Source: a bacterium
GTDB lineage: Bacteria > Hydrothermota > Hydrothermia > UBA1063
Direction of reading: 5' to 3'
Assembly (NCBI GenBank): GCA_030019025.1
Contig: JASEFR010000005.1
Span: 29,127 to 80,187 of the forward strand
DNA: 51,061 bases
The notes beneath the pieces are model-generated. The model did no database searches. It saw nothing but the letters and a program-made list of their open reading frames with translations, and was not told the DNA's origin. Every line of letters begins with the position of its first letter. The stretch's first letter is position 1. The translations under genes and the position numbers were made by a program. Positions 1 through 8,372 of this stretch are shown here, one piece after another.

Positions 1-307
1 CGAAAGTGAGAGAGGACAACATCCCGGACCCCGGCGTCCTGCTCCCCATAAGGCATCTCTGGCTCAGAACGAGAAGACAGTGGGCAATAATGAGAATAAG
101 ACATACAATAGAAAAGGCGATACACGACTACTTTGATAACCTCGGATTTATAAGGATTGACTCCCCCATTCTCACACCCGCCGCCTGCGAAGGGACCACG
201 ACCCTTTTTGAAACCGACTATTTCGGAGAAAAAGCCTATCTATCACAATCAGGCCAGCTCTATCAGGAAGCTGCCTGTATGGCACACGGTAAAACTTACT
301 GCTTTGG
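1..307 (+). pseudogene. 3'-truncated asnS fragment (direct repeat copy 1)
   Basis: This stretch encodes residues 107 to about 208 of asparaginyl-tRNA synthetase and matches 15184-15490 at 305 of 307 bases. The two differences, at 227 and 251, are both synonymous third-position changes. Homology stops abruptly after the Cys-Phe-Gly codons at 307, and the frame runs into a stop at 324-326. Class II motifs 2 and 3 are therefore missing and this copy cannot make an active enzyme. The 5' part lies outside the window. It may be one arm of a tandem duplication, a scar of island insertion, or an assembly junction. Confidence 0.9.
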
Positions 308-516
308 TACAATCGTAGTGCGTTAGCGCAAATTCTTCTTGAATGCTTTTACAGATCAATTAGAGATTGCAATCTGCCTTTCCAGGTAAAAAATATCACA
401 ATTCTAAAAATTAGGGTCTAACATGACCGATTGATGTACTCCTTTATAAGCAAAAATGCTATAGGAATAGCAAATTTATCAAATAGTCCTTAAAATTCGC
501 AAAAATGGAGGTGCAA
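308..516. other. Non-coding left margin of the island
   Basis: No convincing gene is visible between the asnS junction and the decayed gene that starts at 517. The stretch is AT-rich. It holds an imperfect 21-bp sequence at 413-433 that recurs at 14427-14447, close to the other margin. A GGAGG Shine-Dalgarno sequence just before 517 belongs to the following pseudogene. Confidence 0.5.
413..433 (+). repeat. Imperfect 21-bp repeat, left copy
   Basis: The sequence from A413 to G433 matches 14427-14447 at 18 of 21 positions in the same orientation. The shared core is TCTAAC-N-TGACCGAT. The two copies lie about 105 bp after the truncated asnS and about 420 bp before the intact asnS. They could be remnants of attachment sites or of an element end, or chance similarity. 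Confidence 0.4.
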
Positions 517-1702
517 ATGAGAATTACTGCTTGGTTACTATGTGCGGCTTTGACCTTGCCAGCTACATTATTGGCTCAAGAGGCATTATAAAAACGGAGC
601 CAGCACCTGAAGACATAAGAGAGTCTATAAGCAAACAGCTTTCCAAAGAGGCAAAGAACATCCTGATTGTGAAAGAAGATGATAAAACGCAGCCCAGATT
701 AGTAATTGTAACTTTCGAAGACGGAACCGTTGAAGTGTATAATATGCCTAAAGGCACAGTTTCAGAAGCTGGTACTTCGGGAAGAACCTTCCACACAATC
801 AGCCAGACACTGCTGGGGTTTTCTCTGTACAGCTGGTCATTCCCTTCACTATTTGAACTCAAGGGCAATGCTGCGGGGCAGTAGGACTTTTGACACCTGT
901 GGCGTGGTTTGGCTATTCACTATACTCAGCGAAAAACATCTCGTATCCCGAGGCTCTCGCGGGCTTTCTTGGTGGAATATCAGGCGCAGTGCAAGGTTAT
1001 TATGTGGTAAGTGATGTAAAAGGTGTTTTCCCGTTATCTATGACGTCAAATTTTCTTGACCGCTATATTGTGAGGAAAACTGGAATCTAACCGGGCATCA
1101 TATTTAGAAAATCTGTAAATAGCTATAACTCTTTTTATGAAGCCAACATGCTCAACTTGATAATTACAGGTAGAGGTCTTTCTGAAAATGGAATGAGGGG
1201 AGCCGCACTTTATTCTCTGCTTAAGAGTTATGGAACCTTTTTGCTTTTCAGAAATTCTAAGAATGTTACGGAAGGAGACGCACTATTTGAAGCTAAGCTT
1301 CAAATTCTAGGGGCAGAGTTTTTGCCTCTAATACTTCACAATGTTCAAATGGAAGGACAGGTTAGGGCTTTAACATCGTTCCTAGGATATGCCGCTGGAT
1401 ATGGCGTTGGATTGAAGCTCTCAGAAGACAGAGACCTTTCCTTTGGCAATGCTTTAATAATTGCCTTTTCCCCTGCTCTTGCATCATACCTCGTGGGTGG
1501 ACTTACGTTACTTTTTACTGAAGATATTCCAGACGAAATGCTAAGCATCTATCCTGTCGTTGATTTGGGTCTAACTTATTTACTGTATCGGAACTTCTCA
1601 AGAAGAGAATATCTATCACCTTCCTCGATGCGGATCAATATATCATCTATGGTGGATGTTTTTGTTAAAAACTATGGGATAAGTTTTAATTTTAAGTTTT
1701 AA
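517..1702 (+). pseudogene. Frameshifted exported or membrane protein of unknown function
   Basis: A GGAGG Shine-Dalgarno precedes ATG 517, which opens a clear signal peptide ending in a Leu-Leu-Ala-Gln region, but that frame stops at 589-591. The coding signal continues in another frame from about 580 to 870, shifts again at a GGGG run near 875, and continues in the frame that holds 890-1702, with an in-frame TAA at 1088-1090. Joined together, the pieces give a protein of roughly 390 residues with several hydrophobic Gly/Ala/Leu-rich segments in its second half. I do not recognise the family. Two frameshifts plus a stop make this a decayed gene rather than one sequencing error. Its position beside the truncated asnS marks the degenerate left margin of the island. 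Confidence 0.65.
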
Positions 1703-1738
1703 GGAAAAATCAGAACGGTATTGCCTGTTTTCAACTTT

Positions 1739-2180
1739 TTATCCACCTAATTTTCGCAACTCGTTCGTCGGGCGTATTTTTTCCATTTGGTGCTCTAAGG
1801 GTTTGTTGTAAATGGCTTTCTCTAAAACTGTCTTTAGCTTCTCAATCTTATCAGGATTCTTGCTTCTCGGGATACTTCTTAGATCGTATTTTACAGACGA
1901 TGCTATGCAGGGAATAAGGTTGCCGTCGGCTGTGAGTCTTACGCGGTTGCAAGAACTACAGAATTTGTGAGATAAAGCAGAGATAAGGCCTACGTTCACC
2001 TCGCCTTGAGGTAATTTTATGATAAAATATCTTGCAGGTCCATCACCGAAAGTGCCACTTAGAGGTCTTATTTCTCCCAGTGCTTTCATTCTGTCGTAGA
2101 ATACCTCTTCCCTGACGTAGTCTTCTTTCCATTTTCATCAAAGGGCATTAGTTCGATAAATCCACAGCGGATTTTCTGCA
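1739..2180 (-). pseudogene. Remnant of a second moaA-like radical SAM gene
   Basis: The frame at 1739-2089 encodes the C-terminal part of a MoaA-type GTP 3',8-cyclase. It shows the second iron-sulfur cluster cysteines in the FCSSCNR region, followed by a CIAS segment and a C-terminal Gly-Gly. Further upstream on the same strand, near 2130-2165, a FIELMPF motif typical of MoaA appears in a different frame, so at least one frameshift separates the parts. The N-terminal radical SAM CxxxCxxC half is absent. The intact moaA at 19773-20753 is clearly related but divergent, so this is not a recent copy of it. It is a broken gene within the left margin of the island. Confidence 0.75.
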
Positions 2181-2371
2181 AGTCAACAAATTAGAGGACA
2201 TATATTGAATTGCGAGTTTGAGCGCACCGATACCTTCGCTAGACATTTCAACCCTCATAAGAGACACATAGAAGAAATTCTTTAAATTATTTTTGTTTTT
2301 CCTCAACGCGGGGAAGCAAAAGTGCATTAAGGGTTGGACGTCTATGTCTATTTATTTTAACAAATATAATA

Positions 2372-2400
2372 TTGACAAATCCCGGGAGAAGATATACACT
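2372..2400 (+). promoter_or_regulatory. Sigma-70-type promoter of the first secernin gene
   Basis: A perfect TTGACA -35 box at 2372-2377 is followed after 17 nt by TACACT at 2395-2400, which fits the -10 consensus at four of six positions. The expected start site lies shortly before the AAGGAGGG ribosome-binding site that precedes ATG 2425. Confidence 0.6.
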
Positions 2401-2424
2401 TTAAAAATCTACAAGGAGGGTGCT

Positions 2425-3903
2425 ATGTTAAAAGTACTAAGAAGCACAGGAGTAGTAGTGACTTTAGCAGCTATCCTCTCAGCGCAGGCATCTGCGTGTG
2501 ATACTTGGGTAGCCATGAAAGATGCTACCGCTGATGGCTCAATTATATTAGCAAAGAACAGCGACAGACCTCCTATGGAAGCGCAACCTCTTGTCCACTT
2601 CCCTCGTCAGACATGGAAACCAGGATCCACTGTGAAATGCACATACATTGAAATCCCTCAAGTTAAAGAGACATATGAACATATTGGGTCAAAAATATGG
2701 TGGACGTACGGCTACGAGATGGGAATGAATGAGTTCGGAGTCGCAATTGGGAATGAGGCTGTGTGGTCAAAAGAGCCTTATCAATGGGGTGAGGGTCTTT
2801 TGGGAATGGATTTGTTGCGCCTTGGTTTGGAGAGAGGAAAAACAGCTTATGAGGCAATGCATGTCATAATTGACCTCCTCGAAAAATATGGTCAATGTGG
2901 AGATTGCGAGTATAAGGGAGAATGGGGAAATGCAAATTATCACAACTCATTTATAATTGCGGACCCTAACGAAGCATGGGTTTTGGAAACGGCTGGTAAA
3001 TATTGGGTTGCCAAGAAGATTACGAGCGGCGTATATTCAATTTCCAATATCTACACAATTGAAAATGACTGGGATGAGGCACACCCTAGGTTAATAGACC
3101 ATGCGATCGAAATGGGTTGGACAAAAAGCAGAGCTGACTTCAATTTTGCACGCGACTATGGAGCATACTGGACAAAGGAAGGCGCGAATCCTGGGGACAT
3201 GCAAATAAGACGGAATGCCAGCTTAAGGCGTATGATGGAACAATATGGCAGGATTACAGTGGAAACAATGATGAATATCTGCAGAGATCACCATGAAGGT
3301 ACTGTTGTGGAACCACGTTGGGGTGCAGCTGAAACGTTCTGGGCAACATTATGCATGCATGATAATCCAAAATCTGGATATCACACCGCGGCTTCAATGG
3401 TTGCTCATCTCAGATCCAACATGCCGCCACTCTTGAGGCAGGTATACTGGGCAAGTTTTTCAAACCCCTGTGTAAATGTCTTTAAACCATTCTACTTCCA
3501 AGGCGTGAAAGTACCTGCAAATTACGCAACAGGTACAAGCGATTACAACGCAAACTCACCATGGTGGTGGGCTAACCGCGTAAAACTTCTCTGCGACCTC
3601 AACTACGAGGCACTCGCCCCAGTAGCCCAATCGGTATTCAAGCAGACAGAAAAGTGGGAGCTGAATCGGATTCAGACAGTTGAAGCTACAGCACTCGATC
3701 TAGTTAGGAAAGGGAAGAATGCTGACGCGGTAAACCTTTTACAATCCTTTGTAAACGAGAACTGCACACGAGTCGAAAGTGAATACAAACTCTTAAACGA
3801 AATTCTTGAAAAAATGGTCAAATCATTAGGAATAAAATATCTCTATCTTGATTACTTGAAGAGCTGGACGAAACAAAAGAAAGTTCCTCTTCCAATAGAA
3901 TAA
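2425..3903 (+). CDS. Exported secernin-family (peptidase C69) Ntn hydrolase, copy 1
   Basis: The product has 492 residues. It starts at ATG 2425 because an AAGGAGGG ribosome-binding site lies just upstream; a longer open frame back to 2293 has no such support. Residues 1-24 form a signal peptide ending Ala-Ser-Ala, directly followed by Cys25-Asp-Thr. That is the conserved N-terminal nucleophile block of secernins and C69 dipeptidases, followed by the KNSDRP motif. Further family blocks are the MGMNEFGVAIGNEA region, a GMDLLRLGLER helix and the WVLETAGK region. Removing the signal peptide would itself expose the catalytic Cys. The likely role is amide or peptide hydrolysis outside the cytoplasm. 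It is paralogous to 6806-8314, with a glycerate kinase/GntP pair between them on the other strand. The exact substrate is unknown. Confidence 0.88.
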   Translation: MLKVLRSTGVVVTLAAILSAQASACDTWVAMKDATADGSIILAKNSDRPPMEAQPLVHFPRQTWKPGSTVKCTYIEIPQVKETYEHIGSKIWWTYGYEMGMNEFGVAIGNEAVWSKEPYQWGEGLLGMDLLRLGLERGKTAYEAMHVIIDLLEKYGQCGDCEYKGEWGNANYHNSFIIADPNEAWVLETAGKYWVAKKITSGVYSISNIYTIENDWDEAHPRLIDHAIEMGWTKSRADFNFARDYGAYWTKEGANPGDMQIRRNASLRRMMEQYGRITVETMMNICRDHHEGTVVEPRWGAAETFWATLCMHDNPKSGYHTAASMVAHLRSNMPPLLRQVYWASFSNPCVNVFKPFYFQGVKVPANYATGTSDYNANSPWWWANRVKLLCDLNYEALAPVAQSVFKQTEKWELNRIQTVEATALDLVRKGKNADAVNLLQSFVNENCTRVESEYKLLNEILEKMVKSLGIKYLYLDYLKSWTKQKKVPLPIE

Positions 3904-3920
3904 CACAACTGCAAGGCGAA

Positions 3921-3954
3921 ACAATGGGCCCGCAGGAACTTGCGGGCCCATTGT
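3921..3954. terminator. Bidirectional hairpin between convergent genes
   Basis: A perfect 14-bp stem (ACAATGGGCCCGCA at 3921-3934 with its complement at 3941-3954) encloses a 6-nt loop. It lies between the convergent stops of the secernin gene and the glycerate kinase gene. The following T-tracts are short, but the position and stem strength fit a shared terminator. Confidence 0.8.
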
Positions 3955-3970
3955 TTCTCACAGCTCCTCT

Positions 3971-5326
3971 CTATTTTGTCTGAGCTACTAGAACAATCTG
4001 AACATCCATTACATTCGTGTTGGTTGGACCAGTAATATATAAGTCTCCAACTTTTTTGAAGAAATTATACGAGTCATTATTTTTTAAATATTCTTGTGGA
4101 TTTAATCCTAACTTCCGTGCTCGAACCACGGTAGTGCCGTCTACAATAGCACCAGCAGCATCCGTGGGGCCATCTGTCCCATCGGTACCTGCGCTCATAA
4201 GTACAATGTTGTTTTCGCCTTCGAGTAAAATAGCTGCTGAAAGACACAACTCCTGATTCCTTCCACCGAGACCATTCCCACTGACCGTAACTGTAGTTTC
4301 GCCTCCGCATATTATGCAAGCAGGAGGAGATATCGGGTTACCTGATTTCATTGCCTCTTTTGCAACCGCACACAACACTTTTGCAACTTCTCTAGCTTCC
4401 CCCTCGACCATCGAAGAGAGAATAATTGCATTATATCCTAGATCCTTTGCTTTTTCTTTTATCGCTTGCAGAGCAATGTAATTATTCCCAACAATAAAAT
4501 TATAAGTCTTACGGAATACATCCTCTCCTGGTTTTGGAGTCTCCGGAATTTTCCCTTGAAGGCCCATTTCGATCCTTGCAACCACCGATTTCGGAACTTT
4601 ATCCTTAATATTATATTTCTCCAGTACATTAAAAGCATCAGCGAAAGTAGTCTCATCCGGAACTGTAGGCCCTGAAGCAATTGTATCAAGACGGTCACCA
4701 ATCACGTCTGAAAGTATGAGGCTTACTACTGTCGCAGGATAAGCGAGCCTGGATAACTGTCCGCCTTTAATTTCCGAAATATGTTTTCGCACTGCATTCA
4801 TATCCCGAATATTAGCCCCACAGGCTAAAAGAATCTTAGTTGTGAAAATCTTTTCATCCAGAGTAATACCATCTGCGGGATAAGGCAGTAAAGCTGACCC
4901 TCCTCCTGATATTAGAAAGAAAACAAGATCATCTTCTGTTGCACTTTTAAGGAAATTTAGTATTTCCTTAGCAGCTTTAAATCCATTTTCATCGGGAACA
5001 GGATGTCCGGCCTCAACAATCCTTATTTTATTTAGTTTTGCTGTATACCCGTATTTTACAACTATCAGGCCATCTGTTATCTTGTCCCCCAGTAATTCTT
5101 CAAGTGCTTTTGCCATAAAGGCAGTCGCTTTCCCCATGCCAAAAACATAAATTCTTTTAAATTGCCGAAGATCAAATGACTGTGAATCGCTGGTCCCATT
5201 TTTTATAAAAATAGAATCGTCTGATATCCTCACTGTATTTTTAATTATGTGATACGGATCGACGGCGAGTAATCCGTATCGAAACAGCTCTTTAATATCC
5301 CTACGTAAATCTACTATTGACTTCAT
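3971..5326 (-). CDS. Glycerate 2-kinase (GckA/TtuD, MOFRL family)
   Basis: The product has 451 residues, normal for the GckA-type glycerate kinases that convert D-glycerate to 2-phosphoglycerate. The N-terminal DUF4147 half contains VFGMGKA and the nucleotide-binding ISGGGSALLP region. The C-terminal MOFRL half contains GGETTVTVSGNGLGGRNQE and SAGTDGTDGPTDAAGA. Its start codon overlaps the stop of the upstream GntP permease by 4 nt (ATGA), so the two are translationally coupled. This suggests that the permease brings in glycerate or a related sugar acid that this enzyme phosphorylates. Family assignment is firm; the physiological substrate is inferred from the pairing. Confidence 0.92.
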   Translation of the reverse strand: MKSIVDLRRDIKELFRYGLLAVDPYHIIKNTVRISDDSIFIKNGTSDSQSFDLRQFKRIYVFGMGKATAFMAKALEELLGDKITDGLIVVKYGYTAKLNKIRIVEAGHPVPDENGFKAAKEILNFLKSATEDDLVFFLISGGGSALLPYPADGITLDEKIFTTKILLACGANIRDMNAVRKHISEIKGGQLSRLAYPATVVSLILSDVIGDRLDTIASGPTVPDETTFADAFNVLEKYNIKDKVPKSVVARIEMGLQGKIPETPKPGEDVFRKTYNFIVGNNYIALQAIKEKAKDLGYNAIILSSMVEGEAREVAKVLCAVAKEAMKSGNPISPPACIICGGETTVTVSGNGLGGRNQELCLSAAILLEGENNIVLMSAGTDGTDGPTDAAGAIVDGTTVVRARKLGLNPQEYLKNNDSYNFFKKVGDLYITGPTNTNVMDVQIVLVAQTK

Positions 5327-6666
5327 AGCAATATAAGTGATATTATAAATATTACAATCATTGATGTGATCCCCATAACTATCGTCGCTGTAGTATATAC
5401 CTTCAGAGCAATTGGAACATCGAGATTGGAGAATCTCGAAACAACCCAGAAATAACTGTCATTCGCATGGGACGCAACCATTGAGCCAGAACCCATTGCC
5501 AACAGAGCTAGCACTGGACCCCACCCAGCCGCCAAACCTAAACTATGCAACATAGGAGCAACAATTGCTGCAGTGGTAATAATAGCAACTGTAGAAGAAC
5601 CCTGCGCTGTTTTCAGAGCCGAAGCTATGAGAAACGGAAGGAAAATTCCCAAGTGCAGATTTGTAAGCACCCCGCCGATGTAATCACCGATATGGGTAAC
5701 TTTCAAAATATTCCCAAATACGCCACCCGCAGCCGTAATAGCCAAGATAGAACCTGCTTTTTCAACACCATCAAACAACCATTTATCTAATACATTTTTA
5801 TTCCACGACTTGACCAGTGTAAGTGAAAAAAAGACCCCAATTAACAAAGCGAGCTGCGGTTCGCCCGCAAATATCACAAAATTTTTAAAAAAGCCACTTC
5901 CGATCGAGATACCTGGCATTAATATAATTGATTTTGTCGCAATGAGGATCACTGGTAATATTATTGGTATAAATGAATGCAGAGGGCTTGGTAATTTCTT
6001 ATATTGCTCTTGAAGTTGTTCATACCTAACTTCGGATTCAGCAGGTACAAAATATTTTCTTCCCACTGTTACCGCCCAAATGTATCCAACAGCGGCAGGA
6101 AACAGCGTAACAGGCAAGCCCAAGAGCATTACACGACCAAGGTCCTCACCTACTATTCCAGCCGCGGCTGTTGCACCAGGATGAGGGGGTATTAAACAAT
6201 GAACTGAATATAAAGCTGAACCAAGTGCCACCGCCATCACACTCATGCTGACTTTCGCTCTTTCTGCCAGAGCCTTATTCAGAGTGCTCAAAACCACAAA
6301 TCCTGAGTCACAAAATATAGGTATTCCCACAATGTAACCGCTTATGCTCATCACTAAAGGTATTAACCGGGTCCCTACAATCTTTAAAATAAAATTAGCC
6401 ATACTAAAAGCAGCTCCCGTTCTCTCAAGAATTACGCCGATTGTTGTGCCGCATATTATCACGATTCCGATAGATGCCATAGTGTTTCCAAACCCTTCTT
6501 TGATGGCTTCTAGGATTTTTTCGGCCGGTAAACCAGCAGCAATACCCACTCCAAGGGCAGTAATGAGCAAAACATAAAATGCATTCATCCTCACTACTGC
6601 CGTCATTATTATTATAAACAAAATTGCCACGAGGAAAATTATGAACAACCAGATACCATCAACCAT
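5323..6666 (-). CDS. GntP-family sugar-acid:proton symporter, copy 1
   Basis: The product has 447 residues, the normal length for GntP/GluP transporters, and is almost entirely hydrophobic with about 12 membrane segments. Family blocks include IPIFCDSGFVVLS, LIPPHPGATAAA, LKTAQGSSTVA and SHANDSYFWVVS. Known family members carry gluconate, glycerate and other hydroxy-acids. Translation starts at ATG 6666 behind a GAGGAGG Shine-Dalgarno and a consensus promoter on the minus strand. The next gene is a glycerate kinase overlapping by 4 nt, which makes glycerate the best guess for the substrate. A paralogue is encoded at 9398-10741. Confidence 0.93.
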   Translation of the reverse strand: MVDGIWLFIIFLVAILFIIIMTAVVRMNAFYVLLITALGVGIAAGLPAEKILEAIKEGFGNTMASIGIVIICGTTIGVILERTGAAFSMANFILKIVGTRLIPLVMSISGYIVGIPIFCDSGFVVLSTLNKALAERAKVSMSVMAVALGSALYSVHCLIPPHPGATAAAGIVGEDLGRVMLLGLPVTLFPAAVGYIWAVTVGRKYFVPAESEVRYEQLQEQYKKLPSPLHSFIPIILPVILIATKSIILMPGISIGSGFFKNFVIFAGEPQLALLIGVFFSLTLVKSWNKNVLDKWLFDGVEKAGSILAITAAGGVFGNILKVTHIGDYIGGVLTNLHLGIFLPFLIASALKTAQGSSTVAIITTAAIVAPMLHSLGLAAGWGPVLALLAMGSGSMVASHANDSYFWVVSRFSNLDVPIALKVYTTATIVMGITSMIVIFIISLILL

Positions 6667-6684
6667 TATCTCCTCCTCGCTAAA

Positions 6685-6713
6685 ATTATAAACATATCCA
6701 ACAGATGTGTCAA
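6685..6713 (-). promoter_or_regulatory. Perfect consensus sigma-70 promoter of the GntP-glycerate kinase operon
   Basis: Read on the minus strand, TTGACA (6713-6708) is followed by exactly 17 nt and TATAAT (6690-6685). The start codon of the GntP gene lies at 6666, with a Shine-Dalgarno between. Confidence 0.85.
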
Positions 6714-6714
6714 G

Positions 6715-6724
6715 TTGTTAACAA
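6715..6724. promoter_or_regulatory. Candidate operator palindrome between divergent promoters
   Basis: TTGTTAACAA is a perfect 10-bp palindrome that directly abuts the -35 box of the minus-strand promoter. It lies in the 37-bp segment between the two divergent -35 boxes, a natural place for a regulator to control both operons. Regulation by the nearby two-component system is possible but unproven, and a short AT-rich palindrome can arise by chance. Confidence 0.35.
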
Positions 6725-6750
6725 ATTTATACATTTTTTTTATAAATAAC

Positions 6751-6779
6751 TTGACATAACATCCCCATTATCTTATAAT
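6751..6779 (+). promoter_or_regulatory. Perfect consensus sigma-70 promoter of the second secernin operon
   Basis: TTGACA at 6751-6756, a 17-nt spacer and TATAAT at 6774-6779 match the consensus at all 12 positions. The AAAGGAGGT ribosome-binding site and ATG 6806 follow at a suitable distance. Confidence 0.87.
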
Positions 6780-6805
6780 TTATCTACCTTAAAAGGAGGT
6801 TTCAA

Positions 6806-8314
6806 ATGCTTAAATCAGCAAAAACCGTAGGAGCGGTGATACTAGCCACAATCGCAAGCATTGCAATTGTGGCTGCCTGTGACACCGGTGTGGCTCTCCC
6901 AGATGCGACAAAATCCGGATATACTATCCTAGGGAAAAACAGCGACAGACCGATATTTGACTGCCAGCCACTTGAGTTTCACCCCAGACAAAAGTGGCCT
7001 AAGGGAACAATGCTGAACCTTGAATACATTTCTATCCCACAAGTAGAAGAAACGTATGCTACCATTGGGTCAAGCCCATATTGGTGCTGGGGGTACGAAG
7101 AGGGAATAAACGAGTATGGGGTTGCGATAGGGAATGAGGCAATCTTCACAAAAACATTCAGGGAAGCCGCAAAGGCTTATAAAGAATCTGGCAAGGGAGA
7201 ACTTGGCCTACTTGGAATGGACATCCTTCGCCTCGCACTTGAAAGGTCTAAAACCGCAAGGGAAGCAGTAGAATGGATCGGAAAACTAGTGGAAACCTAC
7301 GGACAATTTGGTTCAGGTGTACCAACAGCCGATCACGCTAGCGGAGGTTACGATAATTCATATATTGTAGCAGATTGGAAAGAAGCATGGGTAGTTGAAA
7401 CCTATGGTAAACGCTGGGTAGCCAAAAGGATTACTCACGGAACGTATGCAATCTCAAACGAGCCAAGCATTACTACACAATGGGATCTGGCCAGCTCAGA
7501 CCTGGTGGATTATGCAGTCAAAAAGGGATGGTGGCCTAAGGATAGAACAGATGAATTCAATGTTGCACTTGCATATGTTGATTTCTATACCCCGGCTCAG
7601 GTATCACATATAAGAGCCATGAGATACAGACAACTATTAAAAGAGAGAGAAGGCACTATTGATGAAAATTGGTTCAAGAGAATCTTGAGAGACCATTATG
7701 AAACTACATTCCTCGAGGGGCCGCAATTTAACCCAGCGCTTCCTGATTTCCTCACAATTTGTATGCATTCCTCACCAGCAAACTTCACATGGGGAAATAC
7801 TGCAAGTTCAGCAATATTCATACTCCCACCCCCTGGAAGCAATCACCTTGCTGTAATGTGGTGGGCACCTGTGGCACCCTGTAACAGCGTATATATACCT
7901 GTGTTTGCAAATATCACAAGACTTCCGGATTTTGCCACGAATGCTGGAGAGGCAGGAACAAAAGTTACTCCACCAAATGAAGCCAAACCAGATAAATACT
8001 CACCGAACTCACTTTGGTGGGAAGTCAGAAAATTGCTTGATCTAACTAAAGGAGATGAAATAGGTAGCACATGGCACATAAGACATCCTATAGTTAGAAA
8101 GGCTTTTGATGACCTAGAGGCCGAATTCGCAGCGGGCTTAAAGGTTGTTGAAGCAAAAGCGGTAAAACTTTACGCACAAGGGAAAAAGAAAGAAGCGGAT
8201 GAACTACTAACAAAATATACAGAGGAATGCTTCAAAAAGGCACTGGATACAGTTAGAGAACTTCAAAAAGAAGTCGTGAAATATGGAAAACCTTTATCAC
8301 CAAACATGGAGTAA
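6806..8314 (+). CDS. Exported secernin-family (peptidase C69) Ntn hydrolase, copy 2
   Basis: The product has 502 residues and starts at ATG 6806 behind AAAGGAGGT. Residues 1-24 are a signal peptide ending Ile-Val-Ala-Ala, followed by Cys25-Asp-Thr, the N-terminal nucleophile block of secernins, and KNSDRP. Other family blocks are the GYEEGINEYGVAIGNEA region, GLLGMDILRLALER and WVVETYGK. The sequence before the Cys also fits a lipoprotein lipobox (V-A-A-C). Lipidation of that Cys would conflict with its catalytic role, so secretion by signal peptidase I or lipid anchoring must be tested. The porin-like gene downstream is probably in the same transcript, because the next terminator lies after it. 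Substrate unknown. Confidence 0.88.
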   Translation: MLKSAKTVGAVILATIASIAIVAACDTGVALPDATKSGYTILGKNSDRPIFDCQPLEFHPRQKWPKGTMLNLEYISIPQVEETYATIGSSPYWCWGYEEGINEYGVAIGNEAIFTKTFREAAKAYKESGKGELGLLGMDILRLALERSKTAREAVEWIGKLVETYGQFGSGVPTADHASGGYDNSYIVADWKEAWVVETYGKRWVAKRITHGTYAISNEPSITTQWDLASSDLVDYAVKKGWWPKDRTDEFNVALAYVDFYTPAQVSHIRAMRYRQLLKEREGTIDENWFKRILRDHYETTFLEGPQFNPALPDFLTICMHSSPANFTWGNTASSAIFILPPPGSNHLAVMWWAPVAPCNSVYIPVFANITRLPDFATNAGEAGTKVTPPNEAKPDKYSPNSLWWEVRKLLDLTKGDEIGSTWHIRHPIVRKAFDDLEAEFAAGLKVVEAKAVKLYAQGKKKEADELLTKYTEECFKKALDTVRELQKEVVKYGKPLSPNME

Positions 8315-8325
8315 AATGTTAATCT

Positions 8326-8352
8326 GCGCGGAGGCGAGAGTCGCCTCCGCGC
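8326..8352. other. Perfect 12-bp GC-rich hairpin between secernin 2 and porin genes
   Basis: GCGCGGAGGCGA (8326-8337) and its exact complement (8341-8352) are separated by GAG. No T-tract follows, so it is not a typical intrinsic terminator. It may stabilise the upstream mRNA or partly attenuate transcription into the porin gene. It is much more GC-rich than its surroundings. Confidence 0.65.
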
Positions 8353-8372
8353 ACTCCAAAATGGGAGGAACC

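Noticed and set aside
2293-2424. Longer N-terminus for the first secernin protein
   Set aside because: The extension has no ribosome-binding site, covers the TTGACA promoter and would place a signal peptide internally.
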